Positions 1-10,840 of a stretch of 64,000 bases of DNA are shown in pieces (position 1 is the stretch's first letter; each line of letters begins with the position of its first letter). A program made the position numbers and the translations under genes. The DNA comes from Peromyscus leucopus (Eukaryota > Chordata > Mammalia > Rodentia > Cricetidae), in contig NC_051073.1 of NCBI RefSeq assembly GCF_004664715.2, positions 65,299,436 to 65,363,435 on the forward strand, in the 5' to 3' direction. The notes below the pieces were generated by a model. It saw nothing but the letters and a program-made list of their open reading frames with translations, was not told where the DNA came from and made no database searches.

Positions 1-860
1 CCAAGTACTCAAAGATATGAGCCTCAGGGGGACATTTCCGTGGAATCCACCACCTCCAGCATAGTCCTCAGACCTGACTTGAAGGAAATACTCTGCATTT
101 TTGTGGGATGTGCATCCAGAAGCAGACGGGGGCATCTGTTCAGCATTAGAAGATACACGAGGAATTTAACTTTTATTGTTTTTCTCATCCGTGGGACTCT
201 AGGAAATAAAAGGATGGCATCTACATCTCCCGAGTTTTATCATGTTTATGTCGCAGGGTGGTATAGATGAGCCTGTTTATGTTGAAGCCATGTGGTGTAG
301 ATGAGCCTGGATATCCCAGACTTACGACTCTCACAGGTAAGGTAGGTGGGACTGTTCTCAGTGAAAAGCCATTTCTCTCCAGGTGTCTCTGATGAGCGGG
401 GCCTCCCCTCCCCAATACTCTTGGATCAGAACTAATGCCTGATTTCTGAGTGTGGCAAGAGCCACCCAGGGGTTTTGCATTTGTTTAATTGAGGAACATG
501 GGTGGGCTGGGGCATTAAACTGAAAATATTTGCAAACCTGCATTTCATTTGCTAATAGAGTCCGTTGCTGGTGACTGGCCTCTGTGTGTGTGTGTGAGTC
601 AAAGTGTGGCTCCGAAAGTCTCCTCTCTTCTGGCTGTAGCCCGTGCCTGTGTGGGCAGCTCCTGAGAGGTGCTCTGTGTATTATCCCTGCTCCCATGCTA
701 AGGGAAACAGTGGTCAGATCACTTTTGAGTCATTTCTTACAGTGACAGAGGACAGGCAGATCAGGAATTCAGAGAGACTAGACTATATCCTTTGCCGCCT
801 TTATTTTACTAACCTCACTCAGACTCTTATGTTTGCCATGCTTCCTCCTTTATATTCATT
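1..860. other. Intergenic start of window, possible 3' end of upstream gene
   Basis: No coding exon or clear repeat is visible. An AATAAA lies at 205-210 on the + strand, followed by T/GT-rich sequence (230-300), so a polyadenylation site is possible. In human and mouse the gene upstream of TMEM44 on the same strand is LSG1, whose 3' end lies several kb away. The first 230 bases could therefore be Lsg1 3' UTR. This is inference from gene order only. Confidence 0.25.
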
Positions 861-861
861 T

Positions 862-975
862 TCGTTTTGGGGAAGACAAGATCTCGGGCTGTAGCCCAGG
901 CTGGCCCCAACCATGTGCTCCTCCTGCCTTGAGCCGAAGTGCTGGGATTACAGGTGTGCGTCACCACGCTGGCTC
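862..975 (-). repeat. Old B1 SINE
   Basis: The + strand carries the reverse complement of a B1, with GTAGCCCAGGCTGGC, GTGCTGGGATTACAGG and the CACCACGC end. It is diverged and lacks the A-tail half. From 976 to about 1570 I see only unremarkable single-copy-like sequence. Confidence 0.7.
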
Positions 976-1573
976 TTCGTCTGGTCTTTGTGTGCATCTC
1001 TAAAGGTCAAATCCGGATACTGTGGTTCTTTCCGGGACACAGGTCGCTCTGTTCAACAACGGTTGGAATTGCCGAGTGTCGTCATCTTGGTTTGAAGGCT
1101 GCAGCAACTGAAGAAAGAAATGCTGGAGAGAATTATTTTTTTGGGAAGTGTTCTTCAGAACACAAAACAAAAACCAGAGCTTTTAACTTACTCCCAGAAG
1201 TTGCCGTTGTCTCTCTGACTGAACTGGGATGGCAGTTATATTTTCCTGGGCCTTAGTGGTCAGGGTTAGAGATATGGAATAGCCATTTTGGGGAGATAAG
1301 AGGAAGGTGACCGCAGACTTCAGGCCCTACACGGCATTGGCCACTATTTGTGTTCTCTAGCTATTTCTCTGCTGAACTGTCCCTAAAGACTCAAACCGAG
1401 CACCGTTGTTTGAAGTTTCCCCCTCATTCTTCTAGTAACTTAGTTTTTTGTTGTTGTTTTTGATAACTTCAAACTTGAAAAGAACACATTCTGATTCCTT
1501 CTCCTCGCCTCTCTTATCTCTCTTCTATCTATATCACCCTCCCCCATCCCTTTTCTCAGATTCCTGACGTTTG

Positions 1574-1759
1574 GGTTTTGTTTTGTTTTGTTTTGTTTTG
1601 CTTTGTTTTTTGGTTTTTCGAGACAGGGTTTCTCTGTGTAGCTTTGCGCCTTTCCTGGAACTAGCTTTGTAGACCAGGCTGGCCTCGAACTCACAGAGAT
1701 CTGCCTGGCTCTGCCTCCTGAGTGCTGGGATTAAAGGTGTGCGCCACCACCGCCCGGCT
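1574..1759 (-). repeat. B1 SINE with (TTTTG)n tail
   Basis: A near full-length B1 in reverse orientation (1612-1759) reads GAGACAGGGTTTCTCTGTGT through GCCACCACCGCCCGGC. Its A-tail has become a TTTTG repeat at 1574-1606. It includes the TTTGCGCCTTTCCTGGAACT segment used for the cricetid call. From 1760 to about 2280 nothing is recognised. Confidence 0.9.
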
Positions 1760-2279
1760 TGGGTCCGTTTGGGGACCCATTTGGTCTTACCAGGCTGTGT
1801 GACCGTAGATTAGAAGTGTGCCTTGCAGCCTGGCTGGCTCAGTGTTTATACAGCTGAAGGCGCTGACTCCCTCACTCCCTGAATCCGTCAGGACAACGGT
1901 TTAGCAGGGAGGGGCGGGGCTCGTCCATCCACACCTGACTGGTGATGTGCGCATTCTTGTGCGCATCCCGTGGAGGCACATGAAGCTGCTGGGAGTTCAT
2001 GGATGTAAGGGCTGCGTCTTGCCCAGAACTGACATTATGAAGCCCTTCTCCTTGTCTTCTGGCTCTTACAGAAGGAGGACAGCCTCCCCATCTTCCACAG
2101 TGTTCCCGAGCCTTATAGGGAATGATATAAATGCCTTGCTTAGGGCTGAGGACTCTTCTGTCACTTGTGAGAAGCACCTGGCGCAGCCATGAGCCTCTGC
2201 ATTTTCTACCTTTCACTGGGGTCTTCTCTGGTTAAGGCTGGAGTAAACATTGAAAAAAAAAACAGTCTGATGCTATTTC

Positions 2280-2612
2280 AATGACCTCCCCTGCCATGGG
2301 TACTTTTGACCAGGTTTATGGTACCAAGTATCCATTCCCTCCTGTAGAGGAAGTGTGTCACTGGGGGTGGGCTTTGAGGTTTCAGAAGCTCAAGCCAGGC
2401 CCAGTGTCTCTCTCTCTTCCTGCTGCCTGCAGATCCAGATGTAGAACTCTCAGCTCCTCTCCAGCACCATGTCCACCTGCATGTCACCAGGCTTCCCACC
2501 ATGATGACAATGGACTAGAACTCTGAACTGTGAGCCAGCCCCAGTTAAATACTTTCCTTTATAAGCATTGCTGGGGTCATGGTGTCGACTCACAGCAATA
2601 GAACCCTAAGAC
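2280..2612 (+). repeat. Rodent L1 (Lx-like) 3'-end fragment
   Basis: This matches a repeat seen several times in the window (see 5637, 11113, 21275, 24960, 27998 and 55741). Shared blocks are GTGTCACTGGGGGTGGGCTT, the CTCTCTCT/TGCCTGC block, 'ATGATGACAATGGACTAGAA', 'GTGAGCCAGCCCCAGTTAAA' and the terminal CACAGCAATAGAACCCTAA. I assign it to the L1/Lx 3' UTR class from memory. The repeat identity is sure; the exact family name is less so. Confidence 0.7.
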
Positions 2613-2721
2613 TGAAATTGACACAACCACCAGCCACAGCACAGATCCAGGGCCAGTCTGTCAGTGGATGCGGAAACCAAAGCTTCCTGGGGAGCTGGAG
2701 TGGTGTGATTGTGAGGCGGGG

Positions 2722-2862
2722 ACACACAGACCATGGCGAACATGTGGAGGTCAGAGGGCAACTTGGGGCAGTCAGTTATCACCTTCCACCATGTGGGACA
2801 TGGGGCTTGAACTCGGATCATCAGGATTGGTGTCAAGTGCCTTTCTCCAGGGATTTTAAACT
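2722..2862 (-). repeat. B2/B3-type SINE fragment
   Basis: Reverse-orientation tRNA-derived SINE remnant: GGAGGTCAGAGGGCAACTT, TGGGGCTTGAACTCGGATCA and a decayed box region near 2850. Between 2880 and 3200 nothing is recognised. Confidence 0.6.
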
Positions 2863-3207
2863 ATCACTCTCTTAGTGACTACATTACACTTGTTGGGGAG
2901 AGAGAGCTGATGTCACCTAAAGGAGAGACCAAAGTCGACACCAGGGTAAGTGGCAGCACTGATATGTGTGACAGGAGTGACTGCCACTGTCTGTCCTCGC
3001 AAACGTCTGACCACCAGGCCCACGAGGAAACCACGAGGAAACTCCAGCCTTTGGACACAATAGAAGAGACCTGGACTAAAGGACTCACAGCTCAATCACT
3101 GAATCTTGTACTAGGAAAACCACGCATTATTACAACAAGTGAGCAATTTTTCATGTGGGTTACATATCAGGTGTCATTGCCGTATGTGTGGGATGGACGT
3201 GGCTAGA

Positions 3208-3515
3208 CCACTCTCTGTAGCCCAGGATGGCCTCAAACCTCTGGTGATCACCCTGCCTCAGCCTCCCACATGCTTTAACTACAGGTGTTCGCACTGAACT
3301 TTTAAAAGAAGAGTCTTAGCTGGGTAGTGGTGGCCCCAGCCTTTAATCCCAGCACTCAGGAGGCAGAAGCAGATGGATCTCTGTGAGTTCGAGGCCAGCC
3401 TGGTCTACAGAGTGAGTTCCAAGACAGCCAGGGCTACACAGAGAAACCCTATCTCAAAAGAAAGAAGAGAGGGAGGGAGGGAAGAAGGGAGGGAGAGAGA
3501 GAGAAAAGAAGAGTC
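3208..3515 (+). repeat. B1 SINEs, one truncated (-) and one full (+)
   Basis: 3208-3296 is a truncated reverse B1 (GTAGCCCAGGATGGCCTC). 3316-3462 is a full-length forward B1 (TTTAATCCCAGCACTCAGGA through CACAGAGAAACCCTATCTC) with a purine tail of AAAG and GGGA units to 3515. Confidence 0.85.
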
Positions 3516-3700
3516 TTAAATCCATAGAATATTCAAAAATGAGAGAGAAAGGTGTGTCCTTGGAGACAACAATCAGTCATGATGGCTGAAATTTCAAGTG
3601 GTTCAGAGCGGGAGAGAGAGAGGGAGCAGATGAGGCAGAGTATTAAGGACTGGGAATGCTAGCTGCTGTTCTTTTACCTTTTTAAAGGTTAGAGTTTTTC

Positions 3701-3703
3701 AGA

Positions 3704-3772
<69 letters not shown>
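3701..3772 (+). repeat. (GA)n microsatellite
   Basis: About 72 bases of nearly pure AG dinucleotide. This is a polypurine mirror tract. The surrounding 3540-3810 sequence is otherwise unremarkable. Confidence 0.97.
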
Positions 3773-3776
<4 letters not shown>

Positions 3777-3809
3777 AGGCAGGAACATCGCAAGTTCAAG
3801 TCCCCGGCT

Positions 3810-4560
3810 CTGGAAAATGAAAACCTTGGAAGAGTGCCGGTGTCTCTCTAGCGAGGGAAGAGACCTGTGGGGGCTGTTTTTGTTTCGGCCCCTGTGGCTG
3901 TTCACAGCCACAGCCCTTCCTGTCCGGGCTGCACTTGGTTACAGAGGCTGGCAGGAAACCCGGTCCCTCAGCCTTGGGCCCTCACCAAAAGGAAAGCTCC
4001 TGCTGGAGGCCCAGGCTGGGCCCTTCCTCCTTCGCAGGACAATGCCGAGGCCGCCCTGCCACTGCCAGCAGGAAATGCCTGCGAGAAGCGAGGTGGCCCA
4101 CTGCCCAGGAGCCGAGCCTCGGGCTCTTGGTAGGTTTGTTCTTCAGAGAGTCTGGACCGTGGCCCAAAAGCGAGGTCTAAGCGCCTACGCGTGACTCTGG
4201 GAGGAGCTGCCAGGGAGGGATGAGCCGGAGGTGTTCTCCTCAGACACCGTCTCATCTCCCCTCAGGGCCCCAGGACCTCCACTGTGTCTTTCTCAGGAAG
4301 CCATTCCCTCCTTGTTGCTAAGAAGGCCTTTACAGGGCTGTGCTGGGACCTCGGGCCAAAAGCCTGAGACCGGCGGCGGCGGCGGCGGCGGCGGCCTGTG
4401 TTCTACCACTGTGGTGTTTCCGCCTCAGCTGACACCAAGTCCTGGAACTTTGGGAGGGAAAACCAAGAGTCTGGCTTGGACCAGTTCAATTAGACACAAC
4501 AGGAAAAAGCAAGTAGATAGTGGAGCACGTGGATCTAAGGGATGAGAGTGGATAGCCCAG
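3810..4560. other. GC-rich single-copy-like block with (CGG)8
   Basis: A GC-rich stretch with no recognisable SINE holds a pure (CGG)8 run at 4371-4395. A 125-codon open frame (3817-4194, +) crosses it, but its product resembles nothing I know and overlapping frames are equally open, as expected from base composition. It lies about 3.2 kb upstream of the Tmem44 start. A distal regulatory element or unannotated 5' exon is possible but unsupported. Confidence 0.35.
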
Positions 4561-4707
4561 AGGAAATAAACCGGACAGTCACAACCTACTGAGGTTGAAT
4601 CTGGAAAAAACAGAAAGTCTAAGCTACAAAGAAATGCCTGGTAATTACAAAACCCACTCACAGAGAAAAATTACAAAACCCACTCATGGCTGAGTCCTGC
4701 CACACTG

Positions 4708-4993
4708 AAGAGCCCTGTGTGGTGCCCACACCTACAGTTCCAGTGTTGACACGGGAAGATCACTGTGAATTAGAGGGTACTCTACACTGAGTACGGAGTT
4801 GCAGGCCAGCCTGGGCTACATAGTAAGAGTTTGTCTCAAAACCCAGCAAAAAGTAAGCTTGGATGCACATCTTAAATCCCAGCACTGGGGAGGCAGAGCC
4901 GGACAGGTCTCTGTGAGCTCAAAGCCAACCTGATCTCCATAGGGAGTTCCAGGCTAGCCCGGCCTACATAGTAAGACCCTGGCTCAAAAAAAT
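4708..4993 (+). repeat. Two tandem old B1 SINEs
   Basis: 4708-4845 and 4855-4993 each end in GGCTACATAGTAAGA-type or GGCCTACATAGTAAGACCC-type B1 3' ends and a short A-tail. Both are diverged from the consensus. Confidence 0.75.
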
Positions 4994-5259
4994 CAAAGTT
5001 GAGCTTGGAAGGGAAGTTTGACAGGAAATGAGCATGTAGGGGACGCAGGAACAGAGGTAGCCCAAGGTGGCAGGGGTCGGGAAGGAACCGAGAGCTGAGC
5101 CATGGTCTCCCTGCCGTTAGCTGACTTTTCTTCGCTGTCTTTGAACCGGCTTCCTTAGGATGACAAGAGGGTTAACTTCCACCGTTGGCACGTGTCTCTG
5201 CTTGAACCTTAGGATTTCTAGTGTCACAGGACACAAAGGCAGGTGCCTCTGTCGCCTCT

Positions 5260-5430
5260 TTTTGGTTTGTTTTGGTTTGTTTTTCAAGACAGTTTCTCTG
5301 TGAAACAGCCCTGGCTGTCCTGGAACTGTCTCTGTCGACCAGGTTGTCCTTGAACTCACAGAGATCTACCTGCCTCTGCCTTCCAAGTGCTGGGACTAAA
5401 GGTGTGCGCCGCCGCCCCCACCACCCGGCC
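5260..5430 (-). repeat. B1 SINE
   Basis: Reverse B1 with a TTTTGG-type tail, CAAGACAGTTTCTCTGTG, CTGGCTGTCCTGGAACTGTC and a GTGCTGGGACTAAAGGTGTG to ACCCGGCC end. Confidence 0.88.
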
Positions 5431-5530
5431 ATCACCTCACTTTTAAGTAGGAACACATATGAGTGCAGAGAGGTTCTGTTCTCTGCTCCAAGTCCCCAAC
5501 TCTGTCAGGTCCACAGCCATGTGCTGACAG

Positions 5531-5531
<1 letters not shown>

Positions 5532-5571
<40 letters not shown>

Positions 5572-5580
5572 CGTGTGTGT
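5532..5580 (+). repeat. (TG)n microsatellite
   Basis: About 24 TG units with one TC interruption. It sits at the 3' end of the reverse-orientation SINE that the next entry interrupts. Confidence 0.95.
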
Positions 5581-5636
5581 GCAAATGTGAGCACATTCAA
5601 GTGTGGAACTCATAGGACAACTTGTAGGGTCAGTGT

Positions 5637-6006
5637 TTTAGTTAAGGTTTCCATTGCTGTGAAGAGACACCATGACCACAGCAACTCTTCTAAAGGAAAA
5701 CATTGAACTGGGGCTGGCTTACAGTTCAGAGGTTTAGTCTGTTATCGTCATGGTGGGGAACCATGGAGGCATGCTGGCAGACATGGTGCTGGAGAAGGAG
5801 CTGAGAGCTCTACATCTGGATCTGCAGGCGGCAGAAGGAGACTATGTGCCACACTGGGTATAGCTTGAGCATAGGAGACCTCCCAACCCACCCCCACAGT
5901 GACACACTTCCTCCACGAAGGCCACACCTCCCAACAGTGCCACTCCCTCTGGGCCAAGCCCTTGAACACCTGAGTCTATGGCGGCCATTCCTATTCAGAC
6001 CACCAC
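5637..6006 (-). repeat. L1 (Lx-like) 3' end nested in a SINE
   Basis: This is the reverse complement of the family also seen at 2280: TTTCCATTGCTGTGAAGAGA, the GGGGCTGGCTTACAGTTC block, GTGACACACTTCCTCC and ACCACCACA. The flanks (about 5581-5636 and 6007-6106) together make one reverse B2/B3-type SINE, with GGGATTGAACTCAGGTCTTC and GTGAGCCATGTCACTGGCC on the right, so the L1 fragment landed inside it. Confidence 0.75.
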
Positions 6007-6110
6007 AGTCAGGTCTCTCCTTCCATCAGATGGCCCCAGGGATTGAACTCAGGTCTTCAGGCTTGGCAGCACACACTTTCACCCAGTGAGCCATGTCACT
6101 GGCCTGGTCG

Positions 6111-7026
6111 GCTTTTTTTTTTTTTTTTTTTTTTAACAAGCAGAATGATTCATATTTCTCTCTCACTCCCCTCTGACATAGTTTTTACTATATAGCCCAG
6201 ACTGGCCTGGGACTTTGATCCTCCTGCCTCAGCCTCCTGAGTGTCTGGATTACAGTTCTATGCAACCACACATCTCAGGGTGACTCTCCTCCTGATACCT
6301 TCACACACACAATAACTAAATTGGAATTGTTTCATTTGGTCCAGCCACGAGGGGGGTGTATGCCAAGCCTGAGGGAAAGCTGTATTACAGAGGAAAACAG
6401 GCGTAGAGCTGGATGTGGTGGCACGTGGCAGGCCTGTAATCCCAGCACTTGGGAGGTGGAGACAGAAAGATCAAAAGTTCAAGGTCGTCTTGACTATTTA
6501 ACAAATGGAGGCTGACCTGCGCTACAGAAGATCCTGTCTCGGTAGCAGAAACAAAAACAATAGCGATGCGTAAGTATAAACTGAGAGCATTCGGCTTCTC
6601 CACCTTGATGCTGGTGTGATGGTGTGATGAGGAGGGGTCCCAGTTTAGTAAGGATCTCTGGCTTCCCCGGAGAAGCTGAGGATGGAGCGCCCACAGGCCA
6701 GCACCAGATACAGGCTGTCTCTGTGTAGCCCTGACTGTCCTGGAACTCTGCCGGCCTCTGCGTCCCAAGCGCTGGGATTAAAGGCGTGCGCCACCACCGC
6801 TCTGCTTTGTGATTACGTTGCAATATATGGAACTGGAGGGGACACGAATGTTCAGACCACAGCGACATCTCATTTGTCCGAGCAGCGGTCACCACTGTGG
6901 ACCGTTCTGTAATCCCAACACCGGGGGAGGCTGAAGCAGGAGGTCTTTGAGTTGGAGGCCCACCTGGAGGCTACACAGTGAGCTCCAGGCTAGCCTGGGC
7001 CACGAGGCAAAACCCTGCCTCAAAAG
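6111..7026. repeat. Cluster of four B1 SINEs
   Basis: 6155-6278 is a reverse old B1 behind a T-run (6114-6134). 6405-6560 is a forward, rearranged B1. 6705-6805 is a short reverse B1 (GTGTAGCCCTGACTGTCCTG). 6903-7026 is a forward old B1. From 7030 to 7470 the sequence is single-copy-like and becomes GC-rich toward the promoter. Confidence 0.75.
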
Positions 7027-7469
7027 TAAATAAACAGTTAAGTGACAGTGTGCTGTGCTTTAAACAAACTTATTGAAACCAATCAAGACACCTTGGAAAT
7101 ATTCTAATGGTTTGCTTTAAAGAAGAAAAAAAAACATTCATTTACCTAATTGTGTGGCCCTGCGGCTGGATGGGAGCGGCATGTTCCAAAATTAACCCCT
7201 CCCTGCCTGGGTCTGGGGAGACTGACTGGGTGGCGCCGGGCATGCCTGCCCTTGACAGCTTCGGCAGAGTGTAAGGAAAAAAGCAGAGGCGATCTGTGCC
7301 CGCTCCGTCCCCCACCCACCCTTCTGTGCTGCACCTTTTTAACCAGTGACCTCGCGCCTCGGGGGGCAGGAGGGGAGGAGGGTCCCCCACCCCACCCCTA
7401 GGAGCGCTTGGCAGCGCCAGAGTATCGTCTGGCTTGGCCACCGGGTTCGTGAACCCGCCAAGGGACAGG

Positions 7470-7870
7470 GTGCTGGCGGCGCCCTCCTTTGTGCGCCGGC
7501 TGCGCGCGGCTCCACCGCTAGGGGGCGGGCCCGCGGCCCGCAGACCCCGACAATAGGCGAGGCCCCGGGCGCGGTGCGGTCCGGCAACTTTCCCCGGGGT
7601 CGGCTCCCGGGAGGCTCGGCCGGGCCATGGAGGAGGGGGCCGGCGCCGCGTCCCCGCTCTGGAACTGGGACTACCTGGACCGCTGCTTCGCCCGCCGCCG
7701 CGTCTGCATCTCCTTCGGCCTGTGGATCTGCGCCGCCTGCTGCTGGATCGCCGCCCACGCGCTGTAAGGGGGCCGGGACCCGCGCTGGGGGGAGATCGGG
7801 CGCCGCTCGCCTCTCTAGGAAACCCGGGGGCGGGAGGGGGGGGTCTTCGGGAAGCAGCTCAAGTCCGGGG
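7470..7870 (+). promoter_or_regulatory. Tmem44: CpG-island promoter of Tmem44
   Basis: This short stretch is very rich in CG dinucleotides and surrounds the first coding exon. It holds GC boxes (GGGGGCGGGCC near 7521) and a CTCF-like site at 7515-7528 (CCGCTAGGGGGCGG). No TATA box is evident, as is usual for CpG promoters. The transcription start is not defined by sequence; it is probably between about 7480 and 7620. Confidence 0.75.
7627..7763 (+). CDS. Tmem44: Tmem44 coding exon 1
   Basis: Residues 1-46 (last codon split). The ATG at 7627 sits in GGGCCATGG, a strong Kozak context, and is the first in-frame start. It encodes the acidic N-terminus and most of helix 1. The donor GTAAGG follows at 7764. 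Confidence 0.95.
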
Positions 7871-10795
7871 TCAGATCTGACACTGCTCTGTGGACTGTCG
7901 TGGAGTCCCTTCTGCATTCCCAGCACGGGGAAGCTGGGCTGTGAGCCGGCGGCAGGAGGCTGGGTGGTGCAGTGGGGGCGGCTTGGATTGGCTTCTATTG
8001 TCAGCCTTTCCCTGCTGGCTGGCGCGGGGGAGCAAGGGCAAGGTGTAGTAAGCCTTTGGGCCTCCCGTGAGTGAGGATATGCCTCCGAAAAGGAATGTGA
8101 GGATTAAATGAGGCAGGCCCGGCAAAGGACTTAGTAAGTGCTCATTAAACACCGTTACGGCGCTGGCTCTGCCACCCACCCTTAGGGAACCCTAGCAAGT
8201 CCCTTGATGTTTTCTAGTTTTAATTCACCCAAAGCTGGGAAGAGGTGGGGAAGTGGTGTTCCGACTCCGGCCACAGTGTTTTTTTGCTTGTGTCTACCTT
8301 GCAGTGGGTTGGCCAGGTAGTCCCTGTCGCCTGGGTTCTGAGGGTGAAACTTCCAGGTCTTCAGCCACCCAAGTATACCCAGGAAGGAGAGGGGGGGTGC
8401 GTCATCGCTCTATCCCCACTGCTGGCACTGGCTCACCTTAGCACTCAGGGGACAACCCCTCAGACCCTCCGCAGTGGTTCCTCGAATCTGCAGTCCCATT
8501 GCCTAGTGAGTGGAGTCCAGGAAAGACGCTCTGGGCCTGGGCTGCATTTCTTCACGCCCTTGGTCCTTGCCTGGCCCAGTCCCTGAGGTAGGTTCTGTTA
8601 GCACGCTTTCCGATGAGGAGCCTGCCTACAGAGTGAGTATGCAGACTTCAGGGACTGAGCTATCCAGTCAGGGGGCGCAAAGTAAGAGGGCGCCACGGGC
8701 ACCATCTCCTTTCTCATGGGCATTGTCTCCTTTGTTCCTCAGCCACCCCATGCTGCCCACCCTGTTGGGCATGCTCGCCCCTGGAACCGAGGCTTGCCGA
8801 GGTTCAGCAGTGTGCTGAGAAGGCCCGGCTGTGCAGGCTTGAGAGCAAGGCTTCTGTCTTTCACCCAACCTGAGGCTAGACATGGCCCTCTCCTCCCAGG
8901 ACCCCACCACTCCCGAGCCCCCCTCTCCTCCTCTGTCTGCAGAGAACCAGTCTTCCACGGTGTGGTGTGTGGGCTAGGTTAAGGTCAGTCCAGGAGTCCT
9001 GGCCCCCCGAGAGCTTGGAGGACATGCCTGCGAGCAACAGGGCATAGGGCGAAGGCCCCAGCCTGAAGTCAGAGCCTGCATCTACTCACATCGACCCCCT
9101 AGGCTGCAGATTCTCCTCTCTCCTATACGGAGGCTGAAATAAAGCATTGCTAATTTGGGTCTTCACTCCTTGACCTTGGATTGGTTTTAGCAGCCCAGAG
9201 CGTAGATGTTTAGCTAATGATAACACTCTGTGCTTCAGGCTCGGGGCTGGCAGACCCAGAAAGGTTTAGGGCGTTGGGTTAACAGCCTTCCTTCTGTAAC
9301 TATGATCTTTGGGACCGGTGCTCAGAACCCGATCAATGGAGTGAGCACCAGCCATCCTGTTTGAGTGGATGAAGCCGGAGCTGCTCCTGGCCCATTGCTC
9401 TGTAAAAAACCAGCCGGGAGACACCTGACACCCAGTGGGGTGGAGATGGCATTGGTGATATTGCCAGAGAGTCTCTGGCCTCTCCGAGTCTGCCCCGCCC
9501 TCTGTGTGACCCAGGTGTGTGAACAGTGGGGAGAGAGCTGGAGAGAGAGGAGCCAGCCGCTTGGAGACCTGGGGAGGGGGGGGGCAGAGCACTGCGCTGC
9601 CTGCCGCTCCGCAGTTCCGTTTTTGTTTTCCCTGCATTCTGAACATGCACAAATTGCTCAACTGGCAGAGCCTGCCACCCACTGCACAGATGGACTGGGT
9701 AGGTTTCACTCTCATTTCAAAGAAACAAATTGCCTTTTAAATTTAGGCAATCATCGCTATTGTTAGTGGCGCTGGTGGGGGGGTGGTGGTGACTTTTAGA
9801 AACTGTTTCCCTTTCAGAAAATCAAACCTAACAGCTAGCGTGTGAGGGAGGGGAGGGCTCTGTACCTTGACCCAGCCTGATTTGGAGGAGGGAGAAAGAA
9901 AAGAGCCCTTCTCTTAAAGACAGAACCTCCTAGGTAGTGTGCAAGCTGGCCTCGAACTCGAGACCTCCTGCTTTCTGCTTCCCACGCACTAGGATCACAG
10001 GTGTTTCCGAACATGCCGAGGCTTGGAAGAATCTGAGGTGCATGCCCCTTGCCCGGCTGGTCTCCCCCTTCTGTAGAAGAGGACGCTATGTCTACAAGTA
10101 CAGCTCCAATTCCTGGCATGGCCTCGTGGTTCTTCTGCTCTTTTCTTCCCCAGAAACATATGCTACACCTAGGGGGTAGCATGGAAACGATGCTTCCCAG
10201 AACAGAGGTTACAGCTGCCTCTTCTAGGTACCGTCTCTGGCCTCGTCTCCAACTCACAACCCCTGTGTTCTGTTCACACTCCTGTCACCTCAGGGTTCTC
10301 TACCTGAGGTGCACCAAGAAATGTGGCCGGGACCAGTCCACACTGTGCGCGGCCTTCTGCCTCCTGACCAGCCTCTGTGACACCGTGGGGGCCGTTCTGG
10401 CCAGACAGCTCACGATCCAGGTAAGTTCCGCACAAGCCTGGCTTCTGCCTCTCCGCGGCAGCCACAGAGGCCTCCTCTGTCGTCTCCCTCGGCCCGCCGA
10501 GCAGTTTCCTCTCGGAACCTGTGCCTTGTCCTTCCTGCCTTCTCAAGTGCTCTTTCAGTGTCCACACGGCCCATCCTCACCTCCTTCAAGTGCTTGTTCA
10601 AAGCCGCCTTCTAAAGCAAAGCTCCCCGGGGCTGCAGCCATGTCCCAGTGGGTAAGAGCACACAGAGAGGACTAGAGTTTGGGTCCCAGAACCTGTGTCA
10701 GGTGACTTATAACTGTATGAACTCCAGCTCCAGGGGATCCCATGACTTCTTCTCCTAGTGTAAACACTTACACTAGGCTGTACACACATGTGTCT

Positions 10796-10840
<45 letters not shown>

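Noticed and set aside
3817..4194. 125-codon open frame in the GC-rich upstream block
   Set aside because: Several frames are open on both strands, no domain or known relative is visible, and there are no flanking splice sites that help.
7346..8074. 242-codon open frame across the Tmem44 promoter and exon 1
   Set aside because: It is a shifted shadow of the true first exon in CG-rich DNA. The frame with conserved TMEM44 residues starts at 7627.
10049..10675. 208-codon open frame around exon 2
   Set aside because: Out of frame with the true exon 2 and runs through both splice sites.
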